Shown here piece by piece: positions 7,138-14,457 of a DNA stretch of 23,927 bases; positions within the stretch are counted from its first letter, which is position 1, and the number at the start of each line of letters is the position of its first letter. The stretch is from DATHGT01 sp035317605 (GTDB taxonomy: Bacteria; Methylomirabilota; Methylomirabilia; Rokubacteriales; CSP1-6), in assembly GCA_035317605.1 (NCBI GenBank), contig DATHGT010000346.1, positions 1-23,927 on the forward strand, given 5' to 3'. The notes beneath the pieces are model-generated. The model was not told the origin of the DNA. It was given only the letters and a program-made list of their open reading frames with translations, and ran no database searches. Made by a program: the position numbers and the translations under genes.

Positions 7138-8715
7138 ATGGATGTACGAAAGCTCGACGGGCTGAAGATTTCGCGCCGGCGGTTGCTCTCCGGCGCCGGC
7201 GCGGCCGGCGTGTGCGCGGTCGCCCCCGCTTTCCTTCGCGGCGCGATCGCCCAGCCGAGGCTCCCCGGACCGCCGTTCACGCTCGGCGTGGCCTCGGGGT
7301 ATCCGCTGCCCGGAGGCGTCGCGCTCTGGACCCGGCTCGCGCCCTCTCCGTCGATCCCCGGCGGCGGGATGCCACGCGAGACCGTGCCCGTCGAATGGGA
7401 AGTGGCGACCGACGAGGGCATGAGCCGGGTCGTCCAGCGCGGCACCGCCGCGGCGACGCCGGCATGGGCGCACTCGGTGCACGTCGAGGTCGACGGTCTC
7501 GAGCCCGCGCGTTGGTACTGGTATCGCTTCCGCGCCGGCGGCGAGGTGAGCCCGATCGGCCGCACCCGCACCGCGCCGGCCGCGAACGCCGCCCTCGACC
7601 GGCTGCGGTTCGCGTTCGCCTCCTGCCAGCACTGGGAGCAGGGCTATTTCAACGCGTATCGACAGCTGCTGGCCGACGACCTCGACCTGATCGTCTTCCT
7701 CGGCGATTACATCTACGAATCGTCGACGAGCCGATCTCGCGTGCGCCAGCACGGCATCCCCGAATCGATCACGCTCGACGATTACCGCACGCGCTACGCG
7801 CTCTACCGCAGCGATCCCGATCTCCGCGCCGCCCACGCCGCGTGCCCGTGGATCGTCACGTGGGACGACCACGAGGTCTCCAACGACTACGCCGACGACC
7901 GGTCCGAGCAGCTCCATCCGCGCGAGTGGTTCCTGCGCCGGCGGGCCGCGGCCTACCGGGCGTACTACGAGCACATGCCGCTGCGCCGGCACATGGTGCC
8001 GCTCGGGCCGCACGCGCGCATCTACCAGCGCGTGGGGTTCGGCGACCTCGTGCAGTTCCACATGCTCGACGATCGCCAGTTCCGTTCGCACCAGCCCTGC
8101 GCGCCCGCGGGCCGCGGCGGGTCGATCGTCACGGAATGCCCCGAGCGCGCGGATCCGCGGGCGACCCTGCTCGGCGACACGCAGGAGCGCTGGCTCCAGG
8201 ACGGGCTCGACCGCTCGCGCGCGGTGTGGAACGTACTCGGGCAACAGACGCTGATGGCCCAGTTCGATCGCACGCCGGGACCGGAGCGCTCGTTCTGGAC
8301 CGACGGCTGGGACGGCTACCCCGCGGCGCGCCGGCGGTTGCTCGAGTACCTCGGGCAGCGCAAGCCCGGCAATCCGGTGGTGATCGGCGGCGACGTCCAC
8401 TCGTTCTGGGTGACCGATCTCAAGCCCGACTTCGACGACGCCCGCTCACCGGTGGTGGCGACTGAGATCGTCGGCACGTCGATCACCACGCAGTTCGGGC
8501 GCACCCAGAGCCAGCTCGACGCGGTGTTGCCAGAGAACCCGCACGTCAAGTTCGCCGACGGTCGGCAGCGCGGCTACGTCCGCGTGGAGCTCACGCGCGA
8601 CCGTCTGCGCGCCGACCTCCGCACCATGCGCACGGTGACCCAACCGGCGAGCGAAGCCGACACGCTGGCCACATTCGTGATCGAAAACGGCCGCCCCGGC
8701 GCCGTCCGCGCGTAG
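7138..8715 (+). CDS. phoD: Tat-exported alkaline phosphatase D (PhoD) family phosphodiesterase/phosphatase
   Basis: This 525-aa protein has a twin-arginine signal, ISRRRLLSGAG (residues 11-21), followed by a hydrophobic stretch, so it should be exported folded. An N-terminal beta-rich PhoD_N-like domain (about 45-150, FTLGVASGYPLPGGVALWTR) precedes the catalytic domain. Visible metal-site motifs are FASCQ with Cys163, FLGDYIYE with Asp190, WDDHE at 242-246, and GGDVHSFW at 417-424. These match the Fe/Ca-dependent PhoD family, which releases phosphate from phosphomonoesters or phosphodiesters outside the cytoplasm. Length is typical. The start sits just upstream of the Tat motif, with only a weak GGCGGG as ribosome-binding sequence and a possible TACACT -10 element at 7119-7124. 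It is divergent from the cytochrome operon, with which it shares a 168-nt spacer. No pho-box was recognised, so phosphate control is not shown. Confidence 0.9.
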   Translation: MDVRKLDGLKISRRRLLSGAGAAGVCAVAPAFLRGAIAQPRLPGPPFTLGVASGYPLPGGVALWTRLAPSPSIPGGGMPRETVPVEWEVATDEGMSRVVQRGTAAATPAWAHSVHVEVDGLEPARWYWYRFRAGGEVSPIGRTRTAPAANAALDRLRFAFASCQHWEQGYFNAYRQLLADDLDLIVFLGDYIYESSTSRSRVRQHGIPESITLDDYRTRYALYRSDPDLRAAHAACPWIVTWDDHEVSNDYADDRSEQLHPREWFLRRRAAAYRAYYEHMPLRRHMVPLGPHARIYQRVGFGDLVQFHMLDDRQFRSHQPCAPAGRGGSIVTECPERADPRATLLGDTQERWLQDGLDRSRAVWNVLGQQTLMAQFDRTPGPERSFWTDGWDGYPAARRRLLEYLGQRKPGNPVVIGGDVHSFWVTDLKPDFDDARSPVVATEIVGTSITTQFGRTQSQLDAVLPENPHVKFADGRQRGYVRVELTRDRLRADLRTMRTVTQPASEADTLATFVIENGRPGAVRA

Positions 8716-8777
8716 CGCGGACGGACGAACGAATCGCGGTCGAAGCGCGGCGGACATCGAATCCGACCGGAGGAGCC

Positions 8778-9158
8778 ATGAACAAGCAAGTCGTGCACAC
8801 GCCTAAAGTCCCGCCCGCGCGGGTGCCGCTGTCGCAGGCGATCAAGGCCGGCGAGTGGGTGTTCGCCTCGGGCCAGCTCGGTCTCGACGTCGCCACCGCC
8901 AAGCTCGTGCCGGGCGGCATCGCCGCGGAGACGCGTCAGGTCTGCGAGAACCTCAAGTCGATCTTGGAAGCCGCGGGCTCGTCGCTCGACAACGTCGTGA
9001 AGGTCACGATCTACATGGTCGACCTCGGCGAGCTGACGGCGATGAACGAGGTCTTCAGCCGGTACTTCCCCGTCGATCCCCCCGCCCGCACCACGTTCCA
9101 GTGCGTCGCGCTCGTGGCCGGCGCCCGTGTGGAGATCGAAGCGATCGCGTTCGTGTGA
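8778..9158 (+). CDS. Rid (YjgF/YER057c/UK114) family protein, 126 aa
   Basis: The full-length Rid fold is evident: SQAIKAGEWVFASGQLGLD (19-37), the helix ETRQVCENLKSILEAAG, and the C-terminal signature PPARTTFQCVALVAGARVEI (101-120). Arg104 corresponds to the carboxylate-binding Arg105 of RidA, and Glu120 and Asn90 are also in place. RidA enzymes hydrolyse reactive 2-aminoacrylate and related imines, protecting PLP enzymes. The tyrosine of the usual PGPYSQA loop (Tyr17) is missing; the loop reads RVPLSQA. This may therefore be a non-RidA subfamily member, such as a Rid protein tied to a catabolic pathway. A GGAGGA sequence lies 5-6 nt before the ATG. It follows phoD by 62 nt and is terminated by a strong hairpin, so co-transcription with phoD is possible. 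Confidence 0.9.
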   Translation: MNKQVVHTPKVPPARVPLSQAIKAGEWVFASGQLGLDVATAKLVPGGIAAETRQVCENLKSILEAAGSSLDNVVKVTIYMVDLGELTAMNEVFSRYFPVDPPARTTFQCVALVAGARVEIEAIAFV

Positions 9159-9161
9159 GAT

Positions 9162-9208
9162 GGAGGGGGCCGTCACACAGGCGCGCCTGCGGCGCAACGG
9201 CCCCCTCC
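9162..9208. terminator. Long hairpin between convergent genes, probable bidirectional terminator
   Basis: GGAGGGGGCCGT (9162-9173) and ACGGCCCCCTCC (9197-9208) form a perfect 12-bp stem. The 23-nt loop itself contains a 12-nt perfect palindrome, CAGGCGCGCCTG (9178-9189). The hairpin begins 3 nt after the Rid-family stop and ends 7 nt before the stop of the convergent FAH gene, the usual position for a shared terminator. No T-tract follows on either strand, so it may instead act as an mRNA 3'-end stabiliser or a pausing site. Confidence 0.65.
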
Positions 9209-9215
9209 GGGCGGT

Positions 9216-10142
9216 CTACTTCGCGTACTTCCCGGACGTCTGGGGCGTCGTCCCTTCCTGGCCCTTGTTCTGGCGATCCAGGCGGGTCTCGCGGCCCCAG
9301 GTGCGTTTGAGGTCGTCGCGGATGTTGATGTGGAGACGGCCGAGGCCCTCGCACTCCAGCTCGATGGCGTCGCCGTTCTGGAACCCGCTGAGCCCGCGAT
9401 GGTTGGTGCCGGTCGCGAGGATGTCGCCGGGCTCCAGCGCGTGGATCGACGACACCCACTCGATGCAGCGCGGGATCTTGTGGGCCATGTCGTCGGAGTT
9501 GAAGTTCTGCTTCAGCTCCCCGTTCACCCAGAGCTTGATCTGCAGCTTGTGCGGGTCCTTGATCTCGTCGGCCGTCACGATGACGGGGCCGATGGGGCAG
9601 AACGTGTCGCGCGACTTCATCTGGTAGAACGTGTTGCCGGCGGGCGGCAGGCCACGGGCCGAGCCGTCGATGAAGTTGGTGTAGCCGAAGATGTAGCTCA
9701 TCGCGTCGGCCGTGCTCACGTTCGACGCCCGCTTGCCGATGACGAGCGCGATCTCGGCCTCGCCCTCGAAGATGGTGGCCGGCACGTCGGGCAGAACCAT
9801 GGTGTCGCCGTCACCGATGACGGCGCTGGGCGACTTGAGGAACGCGTTGATGGGGGCCGGCTCCGAGCGTGTGCCGTCCTCCATGTAGTTCACGGCCATG
9901 GCCGCGATGGTGGTCGGCTTGGGCACCGGCGGCCGGAGCCTCACCTTGCTGAGCGGCACGCCCTTGCCGGACTTGGCGGCCGCCTCCAGCTTGCCCTTGT
10001 AGGTGGCCCACCCGCTGATGACCGCGTTGAGGACGTCCTGCGGGCCGACCCGCGGAATGTCCTTCACCGCGTCCGACACGTCGACCACTTGGTCCCCGTT
10101 GACTACGCCGAGCTTGAAGTCGTCGAAGAAGCACAGTTTCAT
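9216..10142 (-). CDS. Fumarylacetoacetate hydrolase (FAH) family protein, copy 1, 308 aa
   Basis: The FAH catalytic fold is recognisable: INAFLKSPSAVIGDGDTMVL (98-117), the metal-binding EGEAEIALVIG (126-136, with Glu128 and Glu130), FGYTNFIDGSARG (152-164, with Asp159), DTFCPIGPVIVTADEI (179-194) and the active-site lid GTNHRGLSGFQNGD (245-258). Family members hydrolyse or decarboxylate acylpyruvate-type 2-oxo acids, isomerise 2-hydroxymuconate-type intermediates, or act as oxaloacetate tautomerases in aromatic breakdown. The precise substrate is not readable. A 62-residue N-terminal part precedes the core, as is usual. The C-terminus carries an extra hydrophilic tail (286-308, rich in Gln/Lys). 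The ATG follows GAAGGATC, 10 nt after the stop of the MBL-fold gene, so the two form an operon. It is a paralogue of the FAH gene at 14457-15395. Confidence 0.9.
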   Translation of the reverse strand: MKLCFFDDFKLGVVNGDQVVDVSDAVKDIPRVGPQDVLNAVISGWATYKGKLEAAAKSGKGVPLSKVRLRPPVPKPTTIAAMAVNYMEDGTRSEPAPINAFLKSPSAVIGDGDTMVLPDVPATIFEGEAEIALVIGKRASNVSTADAMSYIFGYTNFIDGSARGLPPAGNTFYQMKSRDTFCPIGPVIVTADEIKDPHKLQIKLWVNGELKQNFNSDDMAHKIPRCIEWVSSIHALEPGDILATGTNHRGLSGFQNGDAIELECEGLGRLHINIRDDLKRTWGRETRLDRQNKGQEGTTPQTSGKYAK

Positions 10143-10152
10143 GGTTGATCCT

Positions 10153-11247
10153 TCATCCTTTCTTCACGGTCTTGTTGTACACCGCCTCGATGTTGACGCC
10201 CACCCGATCCCGATACTGTCCCACCGGGTATTTCGACATGCCCGCCTCGTATTTCGGGGCGAGCTGGTTGGCCACGCTTTGCTTGAGGTCGTCGAGCGAC
10301 GCCCCGGCGGCCGCCCCCTTCTTCACCGCGTCGACCAGGTCGGCCAGGTAGCCGCGGAAGAACGTGAGGTGGGCCTTGGTGACGACGTCACCGTGACCGA
10401 GGATCATGTGGTCGAAGTTCAGCTTGCCGAGCGCGTCCATCGTGCGCACCCAGTCCTCCGGGAAACCGTCGTTGAGGAACGGCATCCAGCCCACGACCGC
10501 GTCGCCGGTGACCACGATCTTCTCCTTGGGCAGGAAGATGTAGAGGTCGCCGTTGGTGTGGCCGCGGCCGAGGACGTGGAGCTGGATCTCGCGGCCCTTC
10601 TCGTTCAGGGTGGCCATCGTGGTGACCGTGCGTGTGGGCAAGGCCGGCTTGATGCTCTTCAATTCCTGAAAATACGACTCGGCCTGCTGGAGATTCGACT
10701 CTAGATTCCGCTTCTTGGCCGGATCCGTTTCCTTCTGGACCTGTGCCTTGAGATCGTCGATCTCCTTGGGCAGGGATGCGAGCTGGCGCTCGATGTACGG
10801 GATCCCGCCCACGCCGACGTCGGGCGTGGTCAGGTTCACCTTGGTCTGCTCGGAGGCGATGACCTCGGCGCCCGTGTACACCTCGTTGCCCTGCCAGTGG
10901 TCCCAGTGGAAGTGCGTGTTGATGATCTTGCGCACGGGCTTGTTGGTGACGGCCTGGATCTCCTTGTACACGGCCCGCGCCGCCGACGGCTTCGAGTGCG
11001 AGTCCACCACCACCACGCCGTCGTCGGTCACGATCACGGCCGCGTTGGAGTTGACCTTGTACCGGGTCGCCGCGATGGCGGCGTACACGCCGTCACCGAC
11101 CTTCTTCAGGTCGAAGAGGTCCTTGTCGGCGGTCTGCGCGAACGCCGACGGCGCGCAGCACAGCTCGTGGGGATCGAGCGTGTGCACGGCCACCGCGGCC
11201 ACCGCCGCCTGGGTCAATACCTGTCGACGCGTGAACAATGTCGCCAT
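10153..11247 (-). CDS. Exported metallo-beta-lactamase-fold hydrolase, 364 aa
   Basis: The zinc-binding set of the MBL superfamily is complete: HFHWDH (112-117), His230 in GRGHTNGD, Asp249 in VTGD and His285 in LGHGD. A Tat-like signal (FTRRQVLTQAAVAAVAV, residues 5-21) followed by an APSAFAQ region indicates export. An insertion of about 50 residues (150-200, charged and Gln/Lys/Glu rich) looks helical, perhaps coiled-coil. I chose the ATG at 11247 because GGGAGGATCC lies just upstream and it places the twin arginine correctly, although the frame is open further upstream. The domain order resembles periplasmic MBL hydrolases such as the SoxH-like and quinoprotein-associated types rather than antibiotic lactamases, but the substrate is unknown. 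It is the first gene of a two-gene operon with the FAH hydrolase. Confidence 0.88.
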   Translation of the reverse strand: MATLFTRRQVLTQAAVAAVAVHTLDPHELCCAPSAFAQTADKDLFDLKKVGDGVYAAIAATRYKVNSNAAVIVTDDGVVVVDSHSKPSAARAVYKEIQAVTNKPVRKIINTHFHWDHWQGNEVYTGAEVIASEQTKVNLTTPDVGVGGIPYIERQLASLPKEIDDLKAQVQKETDPAKKRNLESNLQQAESYFQELKSIKPALPTRTVTTMATLNEKGREIQLHVLGRGHTNGDLYIFLPKEKIVVTGDAVVGWMPFLNDGFPEDWVRTMDALGKLNFDHMILGHGDVVTKAHLTFFRGYLADLVDAVKKGAAAGASLDDLKQSVANQLAPKYEAGMSKYPVGQYRDRVGVNIEAVYNKTVKKG

Positions 11248-11288
11248 CGAAGGATCCTCCCTCGCCTCGGCTCTGGCCGGGCGAGTGG

Positions 11289-11296
11289 AGTATAAC
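11289..11296. promoter_or_regulatory. Possible shared -10 region between divergent genes
   Basis: In the 86-nt spacer between the MBL-fold gene (minus) and the first LLM oxidoreductase (plus), the only AT-rich spot is AGTATAAC. Read on the plus strand it contains TATAAC (11291-11296). Read on the minus strand it contains TATACT (11294-11289). Both are good -10 hexamers in the right orientation for each gene. No convincing -35 box was found on either side, so this rests on the -10 alone. Confidence 0.35.
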
Positions 11297-11333
11297 CTTG
11301 GCAGATCCCGGACGCAGGCCAAGGGAGGCATTG

Positions 11334-12344
11334 ATGGACCTCGGCATCTTCGACCACCTCGACCACCGCGACATGCCCGTCGACGAGTTCTACGAGAGCC
11401 GGCTGCGGCTGCTCGAGAAGTACGACACCGCGGGGTTCGCCGCCTATCACCTGGCCGAGCACCACATGACTCCGCTCGGGCTGGCCCCGGTGCCCGGTCT
11501 CTTCCTGGCCGCCGCCTCCCAGCGCACGAGTCGCATCCGTCTGGGGCCGTGCGTGTACTGTCTGCCGCTCTACAACCCGCTGCGGCTGATCGAAGAGATC
11601 TGCATGCTCGATCAGCTCACCCGCGGGCGCTTCGACTTCGGGGTCGGCCGCGGGATCGTGCCCTACGAGATGGCGTACTTCGGCTTCCATCACCTGGAGA
11701 CCGAGGAGATTTATCAGGAGACGCTGGCCGTCGTGCTGCAGGGTCTCACCAGCGACGTGCTTGACCATCGCGGGCCGCGCTTCACGTACCGGAAAGTCCC
11801 GATGGTGCTCAAGCCCTATCAGAAGCCGCACCCTCCGCTCTGGTACGGGATGGGTCACATGGGCGGGGCGGAGTGGGCGGCCACCAACGGCGTTCACGTC
11901 ATCAGCAACCATCCCTCCGAGGGGGCGAAGCCGCTGTTCGATCGCTACCGCGAGGTGTGGCAGCGCAAGCACGGAGACAGCCCGATGCCGAAGCTCGGGC
12001 TGGGTCGTCACGTGACGGTCGCGCGCACGGACGCCGAGGCCGAGGCCATCGCCCGACCGAACTACGCGGTGTGGTACGCGAACCTCACCAAGCTCTGGCG
12101 CGACTTCGGGGCGCTGCCCATGCGCTTCGCGCGCGACTTCGACGAGGCCCGCCAGCGCGGCATCGCCATCGCCGGCACCCCCGCGCGCGTGCGCGAGGAG
12201 ATCGAGCGCCAGGTCGCCGCCAGCACCTGCACTTACTTCGTCATCCGCCTGATGTACGGCCACATGACCGACGACCAGGCGTCGTCGTCGATCGACCTCT
12301 TCACGTCGGAGGTCATGCCCCACCTGACAAAGCTAGCGACGTAG
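11334..12344 (+). CDS. LLM-class flavin-dependent oxidoreductase (luciferase-like), copy 1, 336 aa
   Basis: The protein has the bacterial luciferase-like TIM-barrel pattern. It starts MDLGIFDHLDH, has AYHLAEHHM (37-45; the EHH is typical of luciferase alpha-type members), then RIRLGPCVYCLPLYNPLRL (68-86) and the FMN-region element DQLTRGRFDFGVGRG (93-107). These enzymes use reduced FMN (or F420 in some lineages) to mono-oxygenate or reduce organic substrates in the cytoplasm. The start ATG is supported by AAGGGAGG 6 nt upstream. The gene is monocistronic and divergent from the MBL-fold/FAH pair. Its stop overlaps the stop of the convergent DinB-like gene by 12 nt. The substrate is not predictable. 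Confidence 0.9.
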   Translation: MDLGIFDHLDHRDMPVDEFYESRLRLLEKYDTAGFAAYHLAEHHMTPLGLAPVPGLFLAAASQRTSRIRLGPCVYCLPLYNPLRLIEEICMLDQLTRGRFDFGVGRGIVPYEMAYFGFHHLETEEIYQETLAVVLQGLTSDVLDHRGPRFTYRKVPMVLKPYQKPHPPLWYGMGHMGGAEWAATNGVHVISNHPSEGAKPLFDRYREVWQRKHGDSPMPKLGLGRHVTVARTDAEAEAIARPNYAVWYANLTKLWRDFGALPMRFARDFDEARQRGIAIAGTPARVREEIERQVAASTCTYFVIRLMYGHMTDDQASSSIDLFTSEVMPHLTKLAT

Positions 12345-12782
12345 AGCGGCCTCGATCTCGTGGAGATGCTCGCGCCGGTGCTCGGCGCGATCCAGGCTGA
12401 TCGGGTTGCCGGCGGCAGCGATGCGGGCCGCGAAGTCGTCGGCCAGCGCCGCGATCTTGCCGTCCACGGCCTCGGCGATGGCGACGGTGAGCTCGGCGGC
12501 CTGTCGTGGCGGCAGCGCGAGCAGGAACGGCTTGCCCGCGTCGTTGATCCAGTCGACGTCCTCGTCGCGGTTCGGATTCGGCGGGGCTCCCGTCCGTTGC
12601 CAGGCGTCGAGCAGGACGATGATCCGCTGGTCCCAGAACGCGAGGTGACCGAGGACGCCGGCCACCGTCCACCCGGCCGCGAGCGGACGCGCGAGGTCGG
12701 CGTCGCTCAGGCGCCCGACCAGCGCTTTCAATCGCTGGCGCTCCTTCGTGTTGTCGTCGACGATCGTCCGATCCACGCTCAT
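12333..12782 (-). CDS. DinB / maleylpyruvate isomerase N-terminal-type four-helix protein, 149 aa
   Basis: The sequence fits the DinB-like metal-binding four-helix fold. A first helix is followed by AAGWTVAGVLGHLAFWDQRI (35-54), where the conserved W-T-V-x-x-x-L-x-H-L precedes a helix. A second helix contains DVDWIND. The C-terminal helix HRREHLHEIEAAL (135-147) supplies more histidines. His46, His135 and His139 are the expected metal triad. Members include mycothiol- or bacillithiol-dependent transferases and isomerases and many uncharacterised stress proteins, so function stays open. I chose the ATG at 12782 because GGGAGGATGCC lies immediately upstream; a longer in-frame start exists but has no ribosome-binding site. 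It is convergent with the first LLM oxidoreductase, overlapping its end by 12 nt. Confidence 0.8.
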   Translation of the reverse strand: MSVDRTIVDDNTKERQRLKALVGRLSDADLARPLAAGWTVAGVLGHLAFWDQRIIVLLDAWQRTGAPPNPNRDEDVDWINDAGKPFLLALPPRQAAELTVAIAEAVDGKIAALADDFAARIAAAGNPISLDRAEHRREHLHEIEAALRR

Positions 12783-12883
12783 GGCATCCTCCCGGTCGTG
12801 ACATGTCTGTTCGTGAAAACCCCGCTTCGCACCGCGCGTGAAACGCCACTCGCCAGCCGGCAAAGCCTCCGCGTCCGAAATGA

Positions 12884-12933
12884 TAGACTCGCCGGCAAAA
12901 CGCCGCGGGGAAATCCCGCGGAGGCTCTGCCGG
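12884..12933 (+). promoter_or_regulatory. Candidate promoter and structured 5' leader of the second LLM gene
   Basis: TAGACT (12884-12889) could serve as a -10 box. The following leader contains CCGCGGG (12903-12909) and CCCGCGG (12915-12921), a perfect 7-bp stem with a 5-nt loop. It is enclosed by a further 6-bp pair, CCGGCA (12892-12897) with TGCCGG (12928-12933). GCCGGCAAA also occurs twice, at 12856 and 12891. Transcription from this -10 would start inside or just after the outer left arm. The element ends about 20 nt before the GGAGGAG ribosome-binding sequence. It may be an mRNA-stabilising hairpin; no known riboswitch class was recognised. Confidence 0.35.
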
Positions 12934-12967
12934 AGAAGTGAACGGTCTCGACGGAGGAGTTGCCTTC

Positions 12968-13798
12968 ATGAAAACCGACGTCCTGCTGATCCCCATGAGC
13001 GCGCGCTGGAAGGACATGCGCGCGGCCGCGCTCGCCGCCGAGGAGGCGGGATTCGACGGGATCTGGACGTGGGATCACCTTCGCGATCCCGACGGCCCGT
13101 CCGGTCCGGGAGTGCCGGAGGCGCTCACCGTTCTCACCGCGCTCGCCGAGGCCACGCGCCGCGTGTCGCTCGGATCGCTCGTGCTCAACGTCGCCAACCG
13201 GCATCCCGGCCTGCTCGCCAACATGGCGGCCACGATCCAGGCCGTCTCCGGCGGGCGCCTGCTCCTTGGAATAGGCGCCGGCGGCAGCAAGCGAACGCCC
13301 TACGCGGTCGAGCAGCAAGCGCTCGGTCAGAGCGTCGACGGCGACGAAGCGCGCGCACAGCGCGTTGTCGAGGCGATCGAGGTCTTACGCCGGTTGTGGT
13401 CGGGCGACGGCTCCAGCTTCGCCGGCAAGCACTATCGGCTCGAACGTCCGACGGGATTTCTCCGGCCCGAGCCCCCACCGCCGATCATCGTGGGCGGCTT
13501 CGGTCCGCGCATGGCCGCCATCGCGGGCCGTCACGCCGACGGGCTCAACACGCAGGCGCTCCATCCGCGACTGGCCGACCTCGTGAAGCTCGCGCGCGAC
13601 GAGCGCGCGGCGGCCGGCCGCGACCCCGCGTCGTTCATCGTGACCGTGTTTGCCGGCATGGACGAGCGCTGGCTGCGCGGCGAGACGCGGGCCCGGCAAT
13701 CGCTCGAGCGCGTCGGCGTCGAGCGCCTGATCCTGCTCCTCTCGCCGCCGTTCGACCCCGGCGAAATTCGCGCCGCCGGCCGACTGCTCGGCGCCTAG
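12968..13798 (+). CDS. LLM-class flavin-dependent oxidoreductase, copy 2, 276 aa
   Basis: This luciferase-like TIM-barrel protein is shorter than the other one and only distantly related to it. Visible elements are AAEEAGFDGIWTWDHL (23-38), RRVSLGSLVLNVANRHPGLL (64-83), the flavin-region SGGRLLLGIGAGGS (94-107) and PPPIIVGGFGPRMAAIAGRHADG in the C-terminal half. The pattern is that of the F420/FMN-dependent N5,N10-methylene-H4MPT reductase-like branch of the family. I prefer the ATG at 12968, which follows GGAGGAG by about 9 nt, over an upstream in-frame GTG at 12938 with no ribosome-binding site. A structured leader precedes it. It ends 1 nt before the convergent arylsulfotransferase remnant. 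Substrate and choice of FMN or F420 cannot be fixed. Confidence 0.88.
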   Translation: MKTDVLLIPMSARWKDMRAAALAAEEAGFDGIWTWDHLRDPDGPSGPGVPEALTVLTALAEATRRVSLGSLVLNVANRHPGLLANMAATIQAVSGGRLLLGIGAGGSKRTPYAVEQQALGQSVDGDEARAQRVVEAIEVLRRLWSGDGSSFAGKHYRLERPTGFLRPEPPPPIIVGGFGPRMAAIAGRHADGLNTQALHPRLADLVKLARDERAAAGRDPASFIVTVFAGMDERWLRGETRARQSLERVGVERLILLLSPPFDPGEIRAAGRLLGA

Positions 13799-13799
13799 C

Positions 13800-14457
13800 T
13801 CACGCTTTTCGGGCGCGCTCGATCTCCTCGGGCGTGTAGCGGAAGGCGCGGAAGACCCAGTTGTTGATGCCGGGGCGGCCGGATTCGACGTGGAAGTACG
13901 GGTTGACGTACTCCCACACGACCTGGCCGTCCGCGGTGACTTCGAAGATCCGCCCGTGGCAGCCCTCGCAGATCAGCGTGTTGCCGTTGGCCAGGCGCTG
14001 GGCGCCGGAGATGTAAGGACTGAAGAAGTCGAACAGCGACTGGTCGTGGTACTCCCACACGATCGCGCTCGTGCGCGGATCGACCTCGATCACCCGCGAA
14101 TACGTGGCCGGATGATCGCGACGGTGCGTCCCGTTGTCGAAGATCGTGAGGTTGCCGTTGGGCAGCGGGCGCGCGGCGCCCGCCTTGAACCGCGACCACC
14201 CCTCGAAGCGGTCGAGGTCTTTCATGACCTTGCCGCCGTAGAAAAGTCGACCGTCGTCGAGCAGGGTAGCCGTAGAGCCCGGGCCGATACGGCATGTCCC
14301 AGGTGTGGACGACTTCGCCCCGCATGTCGACGAGGTACACCGTGCCGTCGCCGAGCATCGGCGTGAACAGCGTGTAGCCGTCCAGCGCGCGGCTCGGATC
14401 GTGGGCGGTGAGGCCGGTGCGCGCGCGGCGAACGCGCTGCTGGTCGACCGACGGCAT
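13800..14457 (-). pseudogene. Broken arylsulfotransferase-like (ASST/Arylsulfotran_2) gene: frameshift plus internal deletion
   Basis: Translation from the ATG at 14457 gives LDGYTLFTPMLGDGTVYLVD and VVHTWDMPYRPGLYGY, the typical start of ASST-like beta-propeller proteins. The frame then fails. Removing one base from the GGG at 14264-14266 restores LLDDGRLFYGGKVMKDLDRF, which continues in the second frame to the TGA at 13800. That frame carries NGNLTIFDNGTHR, SRVIEVDPRTSAIVWEY and FFSPYISGAQRLANGNTLIC. Besides the frameshift, the early RFKAG segment joins directly to the late PLPNGNLTIFDNG segment. From memory, intact relatives have well over 100 residues of propeller between these points. 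The corrected product would be about 218 aa, too short for a full propeller. The start overlaps the FAH stop (TGATG), so the gene was once translationally coupled to it. An assembly error is the alternative for the single base. Confidence 0.72.

Noticed and set aside
6970..8400. N-terminal extension of the large cytochrome frame into the phoD region
   Set aside because: The extension is antisense to phoD, has no signal or domain, and removes the lipoprotein signal from the N-terminus. The start at 6969 is better supported.
10153..11247. Antibiotic beta-lactamase (resistance) reading of the MBL-fold gene
   Set aside because: The zinc motifs define only the superfamily. The long charged insertion, Tat-like signal and operon with an FAH hydrolase point to a metabolic hydrolase.
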